Assembly: GCF_001866135.1 (NCBI RefSeq)
Contig: NZ_MODW01000001.1
Location: 62,001-126,000, forward strand
Direction of reading: 5' to 3'
Length of the DNA: 64,000 nt
Source: Microbacterium sp. LCT-H2
Lineage (GTDB): Bacteria > Actinomycetota > Actinomycetes > Actinomycetales > Microbacteriaceae
Shown: positions 1 through 7,932 of the stretch, piece by piece
Layout of the letters: each line of letters starts with the position of its first letter
Numbering within the stretch: the first letter of the stretch is position 1
Made by a program: the position numbers and the translations under genes
The notes under the pieces: generated by a model
Seen by the model: the letters and a program-made list of their open reading frames with translations, nothing else
What the model was told of the DNA's origin: nothing
The model's database searches: none

Positions 1-657
1 GCCCACGTGCGTGCGGCCGATCGCCTGCCGCACCCCGCTGCGGGCGCCGTCGCAGCCCACCACGTACTTCGCCCGGACCACGCGCTCGTCCGCTTCCCCG
101 ACATGGCGGACGCGCACCTCGACCGGGTACTCGCCCTCCTCGCGCACGGTGAGCCCGAGGAACTCGACGCCGTAGTCCGGCACGATCCGTCCGGGGCCGT
201 CTGCCGCCGCCTCGGCAAAGTAGTCGAGCACGCGGGCCTGGTTGACGATGAGGTGCGGGAACTCGCAGATGTCGTAGGCGTAGTCGGCGGTGCGGGTGGT
301 CCGCACGATCCGATCGGGGTGCTCGGGGTCGGGGCCCCAGAAGTTCATCCAGCCGATGTTGTAGGCCTCGGCGATGATGCGCTCGGCGAAGCCGAAGGCC
401 TGGAAGGTCTCCACGCTGCGCGGCTGGATGCCGTCGGCCTGCCCGAGGACGAGGCGACCCTCGCGCTTCTCGATGATGCGGGTCGTGATGTCGGGGTACT
501 GCGACATCTGCGCCGCGAGCAGCATGCCCGCGGGGCCGGAGCCGACGATGAGGACGTCGACCTCGTCGGGCAGGGAAGCGGGGCGGTCGATCCCGGTGCC
601 GGCGGCGTCCTGCACGCGCGGGTCTCCGGACACATAGCCGTGGTGGTGGAACTGCAT
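1..657 (-). CDS. mobA: 3-hydroxybenzoate 4-monooxygenase-like flavoprotein (partial)
   Basis: These are the first 219 codons of an FAD-dependent aromatic monooxygenase that runs off the left edge. The protein opens MQFHHHGYVSGDP, which resembles the start of 3-hydroxybenzoate 4-monooxygenase (MobA) of the phenol-hydroxylase group. It then shows the FAD dinucleotide motif VLIVGSGPAGMLLAAQ (about residues 35-50), LGQADGIQPRS and VVGCDGARSGVR near residue 210. Family members use NAD(P)H and O2 to hydroxylate a phenolic ring, for example 3-hydroxybenzoate to protocatechuate; the exact substrate here is inferred. The ATG at 657 follows a GGAAGG box at 670-675. The gene is divergent from the IclR gene and shares its operator region, so it is probably the IclR target. 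Confidence is high for the enzyme class and moderate for the substrate. Confidence 0.82.
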   Translation of the reverse strand, partial: MQFHHHGYVSGDPRVQDAAGTGIDRPASLPDEVDVLIVGSGPAGMLLAAQMSQYPDITTRIIEKREGRLVLGQADGIQPRSVETFQAFGFAERIIAEAYNIGWMNFWGPDPEHPDRIVRTTRTADYAYDICEFPHLIVNQARVLDYFAEAAADGPGRIVPDYGVEFLGLTVREEGEYPVEVRVRHVGEADERVVRAKYVVGCDGARSGVRQAIGRTHVG

Positions 658-690
658 CGTCGTCGATTTCCTTCCGGACGTCTTCGTCGG

Positions 691-749
691 GTGTTGCGTC
701 CAGGAACGCAGTGTTCTATATTCGAACACAGTGTTCTACTATTGAACAC
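691..749. promoter_or_regulatory. Phased IclR operator array between mobA and iclR
   Basis: Two perfect 19-bp palindromes of the form GTGTTC-N7-GAACAC lie at 711-729 and 731-749. A degenerate third copy (GTGTTG-N7-GAACGC) lies at 691-709. All three start exactly 20 bp apart, about two helical turns, so bound dimers would sit on one face of the DNA. The array lies between the two divergent starts, as expected for an autoregulated IclR-type regulator and its catabolic target. Operator identity is inferred from symmetry, spacing and position. Confidence 0.75.
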
Positions 750-786
750 AGCCTAGACCGGTGCCTCGCGCATCGCAAGGAGAGCC

Positions 787-1494
787 ATGTCCGAGCGCCC
801 CGCCGCCCCCGCCTCGCAGACGCTGAGCCGCGGCATCCGCATCCTCGAGGTGCTCGCCGACGCCCGCGGCGCGCTGACCATCGACGACATCGCCGGACGC
901 CTCGAGGTGCATCGCTCCATCGCCTACCGCCTCCTCCGCACCCTCGAGGATCACGGTCTCGTGATCCGCGACGCGAGCGGCGCCGTGAGCCTCGGCGCCC
1001 GCATGGCCGCTCTCGCCGCCGGCGTCGCCCACGACCTCCAGGCCGAGGCCCTGCCGGAGCTCACCGCCATCGCGAACGAGCTCGGCATGACCTGCTTCCT
1101 CGCCGTCCTCGACGGGGCCGAGTGCATCACGCTCGCCAGCGTCGAGCCGCGACACGCCGTCGCCAGCGTCGCCCAGCGCCCCGGTGCACGGCACTCCGTC
1201 ACGGTCGGCGCCCCCGGGAAGGCGATCCTCGCGCAACTCGACGCTACGGAGGTGCCCGTCGACATCGCCCCCGCCCTGCGCGCCGACGTCGACACCGCCG
1301 CCGCACGCGGTTATGCCACGAGCCACGACGAGGTCATCCCCACGGTGCAGTCCGTCGCCGTCCCGCTGCGTCTGCGCGGCCAGCGTCCCGCCGCGATCGC
1401 GGTCGTGCACGTCGCAGCCGACCTGGACGACGAGGAGATCGCCGCGCGGCTCCGGCGTTCCGCCGACCTCATCCGCGAGGCCCTCGACGGCTGA
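787..1494 (+). CDS. IclR family transcriptional regulator
   Basis: A 235-residue IclR-family regulator. Residues about 14-65 form the winged helix-turn-helix (LSRGIRILEVLADARG, then IAGRLEVHRSIAYRLLRTLEDHGLV). Residues about 80-235 form the effector-binding domain, including the GAPGKAILA segment typical of the family. Members bind small aromatic or organic acids and control divergent catabolic genes. The ATG at 787 follows AAGGAGAG with good spacing. The tandem operators at 691-749 and the divergent monooxygenase point to local control of aromatic hydroxylation. The effector is unknown; an aromatic acid that is a substrate or product of the monooxygenase is the simplest guess. Confidence 0.9.
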   Translation: MSERPAAPASQTLSRGIRILEVLADARGALTIDDIAGRLEVHRSIAYRLLRTLEDHGLVIRDASGAVSLGARMAALAAGVAHDLQAEALPELTAIANELGMTCFLAVLDGAECITLASVEPRHAVASVAQRPGARHSVTVGAPGKAILAQLDATEVPVDIAPALRADVDTAAARGYATSHDEVIPTVQSVAVPLRLRGQRPAAIAVVHVAADLDDEEIAARLRRSADLIREALDG

Positions 1495-1503
1495 GCGGGG
1501 ACG

Positions 1504-1543
1504 CACGAGAGCGCACGCCCCTCAGGGGACGTGCGCTCTCGTG
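1504..1543. terminator. Bidirectional terminator hairpin between iclR and MFS gene
   Basis: A perfect 14-bp stem (CACGAGAGCGCACG with CGTGCGCTCTCGTG) encloses a 12-nt centre that can itself pair CCCC with GGGG. It lies between the convergent iclR and transporter genes. No clear T-run follows, as is common in high-GC actinobacteria. Confidence 0.75.
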
Positions 1544-1552
1544 GCAGGGAGG

Positions 1553-2932
1553 TCAGACCTTCGCGAGCCCGCGGATCGGACTGACCGACTGCTCCTCCTC
1601 GTGATCCGGGCCGAGCGGGATGCCGGAGCGATCGCGCAGCAGGAGCGTCGCGATGAGCCCCAGCGCGGTCATGCCGGCGAGGTACCAGGTGACCGCGTCG
1701 GTCGACCCGGTGGCCTTCACGATCGCCGTGGCGATGAGCGGCGCGAACGCCCCACCGGCGATCGCGCCGATCGCGTAGGAGATCGAGACGCCGGAGAAGC
1801 GGATGCTGGCCGGGAACAGCTCGGTGTACAGCGCGGCCTGCGGGCCGTACGTGAAGCCGAGACCGATGGTGAGGATCGCGAGCCCCGCGAACAGCAGGCC
1901 GATCTCGCCGGTGTTGACGAGCGGGAACAGCGTGAACACGCCGACCAGCTGCAGCACCCAGCCGATCAGGTAGGTCGTGCGGCGGCCGAGGCGGTCCGAC
2001 ACCCATCCGGCGAGCAGGGTCGTGAGCAGCCACGTGACCGCCGAGCCGGTGACGGCCCACAGCACGGGTCCACGCTCGAGGCCGATCGGCCCCTCGGGGT
2101 CGGTCGCGTAACCCTGGATGTAGCCGCCGGTGGTCATGTAGCCGACGGCGTTGTTCCCGGCGAAGACCAGCGCCGCGATGATCACGAGCAGCGCGTGCTT
2201 GCGGAACAGCTGCACGATCGGCATCTTCGCCTTCTCCTTGCGCTCGGCGAGCTCGGCGAAGACCGGGCTCTCCTCCACGCGACGCCGCACGTAGTAGCCG
2301 ACGAGGATCAGCACGACACTCAGCAGGAACGGCACGCGCCAGCCCCACGCGAGGAACTGGTCTCCCGGAGCGATCGCGGTCATCAGCGCCATGACGCCCG
2401 AAGCGAGCAGCAGCCCGAGCGGCACGCCGATCTGCGGGGAGGCGCCGAAGATGCCGCGCTTCTTCCGCGGGGCGTGCTCGACGGCCATCAGCACCGCGCC
2501 GCCCCACTCGCCGCCGGCCGAGATGCCCTGCACGATGCGCAGGAGCACGAGCAGCACCGGGGCCATCACGCCGATGGTCTCGTAGGTCGGCAGCACACCG
2601 ATCAGCGCGGTGGCGGCGCCCATCAGGATCAGCGTCCACATCAGCACGACCTTGCGGCCGAGCTTGTCGCCGTAGTGGCCCGCGAGGAACGCGCCGAGGG
2701 GACGGAAGAGGAAGCTCACACCGACCGTGGCGAAGCCGACGAGAGCGCTGTTGGCGCCGAGCGGCGCGAAGAAGAGCTGTCCGAAGACCAGCCCGACCGC
2801 CGTGGCGTAGATGAAGAAGTCGTACCACTCGACGGTGGTCCCGACGACGGTGGCGAAGACGACACGACGCCGGTCGGCCGCCGTCGCGATGGTTCCGGTG
2901 GGCGTGAACCCACCCTGTGACTGCCCGCTCAT
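1553..2932 (-). CDS. MHS-family MFS transporter, probable aromatic acid uptake
   Basis: A 459-residue major facilitator of the metabolite:H+ symporter (MHS) group, with about 12 membrane segments. Diagnostic motifs are VVGTTVEWYDFFIYATAVGL in the first membrane segment, RPLGAFLAGHYGDKLGRK in the first cytoplasmic loop, and GISAGGEWGGAVLM. MHS members carry shikimate, citrate, proline betaine and aromatic acids. The ATG at 2932 is chosen because AAAGGAG lies just upstream; an in-frame start further upstream lacks this support. It is divergent from the homoprotocatechuate operon, so import of the pathway's aromatic substrate is a reasonable inference. Other organic acids cannot be excluded. Confidence 0.85.
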   Translation of the reverse strand: MSGQSQGGFTPTGTIATAADRRRVVFATVVGTTVEWYDFFIYATAVGLVFGQLFFAPLGANSALVGFATVGVSFLFRPLGAFLAGHYGDKLGRKVVLMWTLILMGAATALIGVLPTYETIGVMAPVLLVLLRIVQGISAGGEWGGAVLMAVEHAPRKKRGIFGASPQIGVPLGLLLASGVMALMTAIAPGDQFLAWGWRVPFLLSVVLILVGYYVRRRVEESPVFAELAERKEKAKMPIVQLFRKHALLVIIAALVFAGNNAVGYMTTGGYIQGYATDPEGPIGLERGPVLWAVTGSAVTWLLTTLLAGWVSDRLGRRTTYLIGWVLQLVGVFTLFPLVNTGEIGLLFAGLAILTIGLGFTYGPQAALYTELFPASIRFSGVSISYAIGAIAGGAFAPLIATAIVKATGSTDAVTWYLAGMTALGLIATLLLRDRSGIPLGPDHEEEQSVSPIRGLAKV

Positions 2933-2952
2933 GGGGTGTCTCCTTTGTGCTT

Positions 2953-2968
2953 GTGACCGCGTTGTCAC
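2953..2968. promoter_or_regulatory. Palindrome upstream of MFS gene
   Basis: GTGAC-N6-GTCAC lies 20-36 bp upstream of the transporter start codon. It is a candidate operator for the local GntR or IclR regulator; nothing beyond symmetry and position supports the assignment. Confidence 0.4.
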
Positions 2969-2996
2969 GGCGCGCCCGGACGTGAATCCGATCTGC

Positions 2997-3026
2997 TTGC
3001 CGAGGGGTGAGACGATGATATATGAT
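2997..3026 (+). promoter_or_regulatory. Promoter of the homoprotocatechuate operon
   Basis: TTGCCG (2997-3002) and TATGAT (3021-3026) are separated by 18 bp and would start transcription about 40 bp before the GTG at 3076. The -10 lies in the quasi-palindrome ATGATATATGAT, a possible site for the GntR protein encoded within the operon. Confidence 0.6.
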
Positions 3027-3075
3027 TTCGGATACGACGCACAACGCGTCCTGACGAGCGCGAGGAGGCGCATCC

Positions 3076-4548
3076 GTGACGGACACCATCGCCCGCCCGG
3101 GGAAGATCATCGCGATCCACCTGAGCTACGCCTCGCGGGCCGACCAGCGCGGTCGACGCCCCGCCCACCCCTCCTATTTCTTCAAGCCGGCCAGTTCGGT
3201 CGGGGTTTCCGGCGGCACCGTCGAGCGTCCCGCCGGCACCGAGCTGCTCGCGTTCGAAGGGGAGATCGCGCTGATCATCGGCGCCCCGGCCCGCCGGGTC
3301 GCCCTCGCCGACGCCTGGGACCACGTGCAGTGGGTGACCGCCTCGAACGACCTCGGCCTCTACGATCTGCGCGCCAACGACAAGGGCTCCAACGTCCGCT
3401 CCAAGGGCGGCGACGGGTACACCCCGCTCGGCCCGGAGCTGATCGACGCCCGCACGGTCGATCCGGCGGCCCTCCGCGTGCGCGCCTGGGTGAACGGCGA
3501 GCTCCGCCAGGACGACACCACCGCCGGGCTCATCTTCCCGCTGGCCCAGCTCGTCGCCGACCTCTCCCAGCACTTCACGCTGGAGACCGGCGACGTGATC
3601 CTGACCGGCACCCCCGCGGGCTCGTCGGTCATCGTCCCCGGGGACGTGGTCGAGATCGAGGTCGACGCCCCGGACGCCCCCGGGGCCCCCACCTCCGGCC
3701 GCCTGATCACGACGGTCACGCAGGGGGATGTCCCCTTCGATGGCGACCTCGGCTCGCTTCCCGCGGTGGACGACCTCCAGCGCACCGAGGCCTGGGGCTC
3801 CCGCGAGCTCGCCGGCCTGCCTGCCGAGGACACCGCGCCCACACTCACCCCTGAGCTCCGCGCCCAGCTTCTCGAAGCCCCCACCGCCGGCCTTTCGGCA
3901 CAGCTGCGCAAGCGCGGACACCACTCCTGCTTCATCGACGGCGTCTCCGCCAACCTCCCGGGCACGAAGATCGTCGGCACCGCCAAGACCCTGCGCTTCG
4001 TGCCGTTCCGCGAAGACCTCTTCCGCAGCCACGGCGGCGGGTACAACGCCCAGAAGCGCGCGTTCGACGCGGTCGCGGAAGGCGAGGTCATCGTCATCGA
4101 GGCCCGCGGCGACGCGACCACCGGCACGCTCGGCGACATCCTCGCCCTGCGCGCGCAGACCCGCGGCGCGGCGGGCGTGGTCACCGACGGCGGCGTCCGC
4201 GACTTCCAGGCCGTCGCCGAGATCGGGCTTCCGGTCTTCTCGCAGGGCGCGCACCCCTCGGTGCTCGGCCGCAAGCACGTGCCGTGGGACGTCGATGTGA
4301 CGATCTCGTGCGGCGGCGCCACCGTGCAGCCCGGCGACATCATCGTCGGCGACAGCGACGGCGTGATCGTGATCCCGCCGGCTCTCGCCGCCGAGGTCGC
4401 CGCCGACGCCGTGGCCCAGGAGATCGAGGACGCCTGGATCGCCGAGCAGGTCGCCGCCGGGCACCCGGTCGACGGCCTCTTCCCGATGAACGCCGAGTGG
4501 CGCGCCCGCTACGAGCAGGCGACCGGCACCGGAGCGGAGCGGAAGTGA
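3076..4548 (+). CDS. Bifunctional FAH-domain isomerase/hydrolase fused to RraA-like decarboxylase/aldolase
   Basis: A 490-residue two-domain protein. Residues about 1-235 are a fumarylacetoacetate hydrolase fold (FEGEIALIIG, TASNDLGLYDLR, SKGGDGYTPLGP, GDVILTGTPAG), as in HpaG-type isomerase/decarboxylases. Residues about 265-490 are an RraA-like fold (GTLGDILALRAQTRGAAG, VTDGGVRD, GDSDGVIVIPP), a family that includes oxaloacetate decarboxylases and 4-hydroxy-4-methyl-2-oxoglutarate aldolases. In the homoprotocatechuate pathway this position needs a decarboxylase and an isomerase acting on 5-carboxymethyl-2-hydroxymuconate; enteric HpaG uses two FAH halves. Here the RraA half may supply the decarboxylation, which is inference. 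GTG start with GAGGAGG at 3061-3067. The stop overlaps the next gene by 4 nt. Confidence 0.85.
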   Translation: MTDTIARPGKIIAIHLSYASRADQRGRRPAHPSYFFKPASSVGVSGGTVERPAGTELLAFEGEIALIIGAPARRVALADAWDHVQWVTASNDLGLYDLRANDKGSNVRSKGGDGYTPLGPELIDARTVDPAALRVRAWVNGELRQDDTTAGLIFPLAQLVADLSQHFTLETGDVILTGTPAGSSVIVPGDVVEIEVDAPDAPGAPTSGRLITTVTQGDVPFDGDLGSLPAVDDLQRTEAWGSRELAGLPAEDTAPTLTPELRAQLLEAPTAGLSAQLRKRGHHSCFIDGVSANLPGTKIVGTAKTLRFVPFREDLFRSHGGGYNAQKRAFDAVAEGEVIVIEARGDATTGTLGDILALRAQTRGAAGVVTDGGVRDFQAVAEIGLPVFSQGAHPSVLGRKHVPWDVDVTISCGGATVQPGDIIVGDSDGVIVIPPALAAEVAADAVAQEIEDAWIAEQVAAGHPVDGLFPMNAEWRARYEQATGTGAERK

Positions 4549-5231
4549 GCACGGTCGAGAGCACCAGCAAGTCGGAGCAGGCGTACGCCTGGATCCGCGC
4601 GCGCATCTCGGCGCACACCTACGGCCCCGGCTACCGCCTGGTCCTCGGTCCGATCGCCGAGGAGCTGGGGATGAGCGTGGTCCCGGTGCGCGAGGCGATC
4701 CGGCGCCTGGAGGCCGAGGGTCTCGTGACCTTCGAGCGCAACGTCGGCGCCCGCGTGACCCTCGTGGACGAGGGCGAGTACGCCCACACCATGCAAACGC
4801 TCGGACTGGTCGAAGGGGCGGCCACCGCGCTGTCCGCTCCCCTGCTCGACGCGGACGCGCTCGCGCAGGCCGCGGAGGTCAACGAGCGCATGCGCCGCCT
4901 GCTCGACCACTTCGACCCGCACACGTTCACCGAGCTCAACCGGCAGTTCCACTCCGTGCTGTTCGAGCCGTGCCCGAACCCGCACCTGCTCGACCTCGTG
5001 CACCGCGGCTGGGCCCGGCTGTCCGGCATCCGCGACTCGACCTTCGCCTACGTGCCCGGCCGCGCCCACCACTCGGTCGACGAGCACACCCAGATCCTCG
5101 AGCTGATCCGCGACGGCGCCGAGCCGCTGGAGATCGAGCTCGCCGCCCGCAACCACCGGTGGCGCACGAGGGACGCGTTCCTCGACGCCCTGCACACCCG
5201 TTCCGTCCCCGCCGAAGGAGAAGCATCATGA
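4545..5231 (+). CDS. GntR/FCD family transcriptional regulator inside the hpa operon
   Basis: A 228-residue GntR-family protein. Residues about 8-70 are the winged helix (LGPIAEELGMSVVPVREAIRRL, EAEGLVTFERNVGARV). Residues about 80-220 are an all-helical FCD-type effector domain with metal-binding candidates in LNRQFHSVLF, HHSVDEHTQIL and AARNHRW. FCD members commonly sense the substrate or intermediate of the pathway they sit in. The GTG start overlaps the preceding stop (GTGA) and its own stop overlaps the hpaE start (ATGA), so the regulator is translationally coupled to the enzymes. It probably represses the promoter at 2997-3026. Confidence 0.88.
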   Translation: MSTVESTSKSEQAYAWIRARISAHTYGPGYRLVLGPIAEELGMSVVPVREAIRRLEAEGLVTFERNVGARVTLVDEGEYAHTMQTLGLVEGAATALSAPLLDADALAQAAEVNERMRRLLDHFDPHTFTELNRQFHSVLFEPCPNPHLLDLVHRGWARLSGIRDSTFAYVPGRAHHSVDEHTQILELIRDGAEPLEIELAARNHRWRTRDAFLDALHTRSVPAEGEAS

Positions 5232-6727
5232 CCGACTCCCGCATCCCCGCCGACCTGCCCGACCACATCCAGCACTACATCGACGGCGCCTTCGTCGACT
5301 CGATCGACGGCGACACGTTCGACGTGCTCGACCCGGTGACGAACCAGACCTACACGACGGCCGCCGCCGGCAAGAAGGCCGACATCGAGCGGGCCGTCGC
5401 CGCCGCCAAGCGCGCCTTCGACGAGGGCCCCTGGCCGCGCATGCTCCCCCGCGAGCGCTCGCGCGTGCTGCACCGGATCGCCGACATCGTGGAGTCGCGC
5501 GACGCCCGGCTCGCGGAGCTGGAGTCGTACGACTCCGGGCTGCCGATCACGCAGGCCCTCGGTCAGGCCCGCCGCGCCGCCGAGAACTTCCGCTTCTTCG
5601 CCGACCTGATCGTGGCCCAGGCCGACGACGCCTTCAAGGTGCCGGGCAAGCAGATGAACTACGTCAACCGCAAGCCGATCGGCGTCGCCGGGCTCATCAC
5701 CCCGTGGAACACGCCGTTCATGCTCGAGTCCTGGAAGCTCGGCCCCGCGCTCGCCACCGGCAACACGGTCGTCCTCAAGCCGGCCGAGTTCACGCCCCTG
5801 TCCGCCTCGCTGTGGGCGGGCATCTTCGAGGAGGCAGGCCTGCCGCAGGGCGTCTTCAACCTCGTCAACGGCCTCGGCGAAGACGCCGGCGACGCGCTGG
5901 TGAAGCACCCCGACGTGCCGCTCATCTCCTTCACCGGCGAGAGCCGCACGGGGCAGATCATCTTCGGCAACGCCGCGCCGTTCCTCAAGGGCCTGTCGAT
6001 GGAGCTCGGCGGCAAGTCCCCCGCCGTGGTCTTCGCGGACGCCGACCTGGAGGCCGCCGTCGACGCCACCATCTTCGGCGTCTTCTCCCTCAACGGCGAG
6101 CGCTGCACCGCCGGGTCCCGCATCCTCGTGGAGCGCTCGATCTACGAGGAGTTCGTGGAGCGCTATGCCGCGCAGGCGAAGCGCGTCAAGGTCGGCTACC
6201 CGCACGACCCCGAGACCGAGGTCGGCGCTCTCGTGCACCCCGAGCACTACGACAAGGTGATGTCCTACGTCGAGATCGGCAAGACCGAGGGCCGCCTGGT
6301 CGCCGGTGGCGGTCGTCCCGAGGGCTTCGAGGAGGGGAACTTCGTCGCCCCGACGGTGTTCGCCGACGTCGCCCCCGACGCCCGCATCTTCCAGGAGGAG
6401 ATCTTCGGCCCGGTCGTCGCGATCACCCCGTTCGACTCCGACGAGGAGGCGCTGGCGCTCGCGAACAACACGAAGTACGGCCTCGCGGCCTACATCTGGA
6501 CGAACGACCTCAAGCGCGCCCACACGTTCGCGCAGTCCGTCGAGGCCGGCATGGTGTGGCTGAACAGCAACAACGTCCGCGACCTCCGCACGCCGTTCGG
6601 CGGCGTGAAGGCGTCGGGCCTTGGCCACGAGGGCGGCTACCGCTCCATCGACTTCTACACCGACCAGCAGAGCGTGCACATCACTCTCGCCTCGACCCCG
6701 CACAACCCGACGTTCGGCAAGAACTGA
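5228..6727 (+). CDS. hpaE: 5-carboxymethyl-2-hydroxymuconate semialdehyde dehydrogenase
   Basis: A 499-residue NAD-dependent aldehyde dehydrogenase. It oxidises the ring-cleavage product 5-carboxymethyl-2-hydroxymuconate semialdehyde to the dicarboxylate. Visible features are the coenzyme region TPWNTPFMLESWKLGPAL, VVLKPAEFTPLSA, the catalytic glutamate in MELGGKSPAVV and the catalytic cysteine in NGERCTAGSR. EEIFGPVVAITPF and PFGGVKASGLGHEGG near the C-terminus match the HpaE/betaine-aldehyde-dehydrogenase group. Length fits HpaE. The start overlaps the GntR stop; hpaD follows 29 nt downstream. The specific substrate is assigned from the unbroken HpaD-HpaH-HpaI context. Confidence 0.92.
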   Translation: MTDSRIPADLPDHIQHYIDGAFVDSIDGDTFDVLDPVTNQTYTTAAAGKKADIERAVAAAKRAFDEGPWPRMLPRERSRVLHRIADIVESRDARLAELESYDSGLPITQALGQARRAAENFRFFADLIVAQADDAFKVPGKQMNYVNRKPIGVAGLITPWNTPFMLESWKLGPALATGNTVVLKPAEFTPLSASLWAGIFEEAGLPQGVFNLVNGLGEDAGDALVKHPDVPLISFTGESRTGQIIFGNAAPFLKGLSMELGGKSPAVVFADADLEAAVDATIFGVFSLNGERCTAGSRILVERSIYEEFVERYAAQAKRVKVGYPHDPETEVGALVHPEHYDKVMSYVEIGKTEGRLVAGGGRPEGFEEGNFVAPTVFADVAPDARIFQEEIFGPVVAITPFDSDEEALALANNTKYGLAAYIWTNDLKRAHTFAQSVEAGMVWLNSNNVRDLRTPFGGVKASGLGHEGGYRSIDFYTDQQSVHITLASTPHNPTFGKN

Positions 6728-6756
6728 CGCCCCCGGACACAAGCAAGGACGCTGAC

Positions 6757-7923
6757 ATGACCGACAAGACCGCCAAGACCCTCACCTCCTCCGGCTACTA
6801 CGTGAGCCAGGAGGCCCCGATCCAGAGCGACAACCCCGTCGCGACGCCGAAGAGCACGCCGCCGGACATCCTGCGGTGCGCGTACATGGAGCTCGTCGTG
6901 ACCGACCTGGCCGCCTCGCGGCAGTTCTACGTCGACATCCTGGGCCTGTACGTGACCGAGGAGGACGACGAGGCGATCTACCTGCGCTCGACCGAGGAGT
7001 TCATCCACCACAACCTCGTCCTGCGTCAAGGGCCGATCGCCGCCGTCGCCGCGTTCTCGTACCGGGTGCGCGCCGCGGAGGACCTCGACCGCGCCGTGGA
7101 GTTCTACACGGAGCTCGGCTGCGACGTCCGTCGTCAGGAGCACGGCTTCGTGAAGGGCATCGGCGACTCCGTGCGCGTCGTCGACCCGCTCGGCTTCCCG
7201 TACGAGTTCTTCTACGCCACCGAGCACGTGGAGCGCCTGTCCTGGCGGTACGACCTGCACACCCCCGGCGAGCTCGTGCGCCTCGATCACTTCAACCAGG
7301 TCACCCCCGACGTGCCGCGCGCGGTGCGCCACTACCAGGACCTCGGCTTCCGCGTGACCGAGGACATCCAGGACGACGAGGGCACCGTGTACGCCGCGTG
7401 GATGCGCCGCAAGCCCACCGTGCACGACACCGCGGCGACGGGCGGCGACGGTCCGCGCATGCACCACGTCGCCTTCGCGACGCACGAGAAGCACAACATC
7501 CTCGCGATCTGCGACAAGCTCGGGGCGCTGCGCCGCTCCGACGCCATCGAGCGCGGCCCCGGCCGGCACGGCGTCTCCAACGCGTTCTACCTCTACCTGC
7601 GCGACCCCGACGGCCACCGCGTCGAGATCTACACGCAGGACTACTACACCGGCGACCCGGACAACCCGGTCGTCACCTGGGACGTGCACGACAACCAGCG
7701 CCGCGACTGGTGGGGCACCCCGGTGGTGCCCTCCTGGTACACCGACGCCTCGCTCGTGCTCGACCTCGACGGCAACCCGCAGCCCGTCGTCGCCCGCACG
7801 GACTCCAGCGAGATGGCCGTGACGATCGGCGCCGACGGCTTCTCCTACACCCGCGCGGACGAGGGCGAGACCTCGATGCCCGAGTACAAGCAGGGCGAGT
7901 ACAAGCTCGGCCACCAGCTCTAG
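6757..7923 (+). CDS. hpaD: Homoprotocatechuate 2,3-dioxygenase (extradiol, VOC fold)
   Basis: A 388-residue type I extradiol dioxygenase that opens 3,4-dihydroxyphenylacetate between C2 and C3. It is very similar to the Brevibacterium fuscum iron enzyme: segments such as EFIHHNLVLRQGPIAAVAAF, GPRMHHVAFATHEKHNI and DPDGHRVEIYTQDYYTGDP are nearly the same. With a 23-residue offset the metal ligands map to His178 (LDHFNQ), His237 (second His of RMHH) and Glu290 (RVEIY). There are four glyoxalase-like modules. The N-terminus carries about 20 extra, poorly conserved residues. An AAGGAC box precedes the ATG. hpaH follows after 9 nt. Confidence 0.96.
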   Translation: MTDKTAKTLTSSGYYVSQEAPIQSDNPVATPKSTPPDILRCAYMELVVTDLAASRQFYVDILGLYVTEEDDEAIYLRSTEEFIHHNLVLRQGPIAAVAAFSYRVRAAEDLDRAVEFYTELGCDVRRQEHGFVKGIGDSVRVVDPLGFPYEFFYATEHVERLSWRYDLHTPGELVRLDHFNQVTPDVPRAVRHYQDLGFRVTEDIQDDEGTVYAAWMRRKPTVHDTAATGGDGPRMHHVAFATHEKHNILAICDKLGALRRSDAIERGPGRHGVSNAFYLYLRDPDGHRVEIYTQDYYTGDPDNPVVTWDVHDNQRRDWWGTPVVPSWYTDASLVLDLDGNPQPVVARTDSSEMAVTIGADGFSYTRADEGETSMPEYKQGEYKLGHQL

Positions 7924-7932
7924 GAGACGCTC

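Noticed and set aside
1184..2920. Long plus-strand ORF opposite the MHS transporter, rich in Arg, Asp and His
   Set aside because: High-GC shadow frame with no domain; the minus strand encodes a clear transporter with a good ribosome site.
2933..3073. N-terminal extension of the MHS transporter to an upstream start
   Set aside because: The extension would cover the promoter region, lacks homology to MHS proteins, and AAAGGAG supports the start at 2932.
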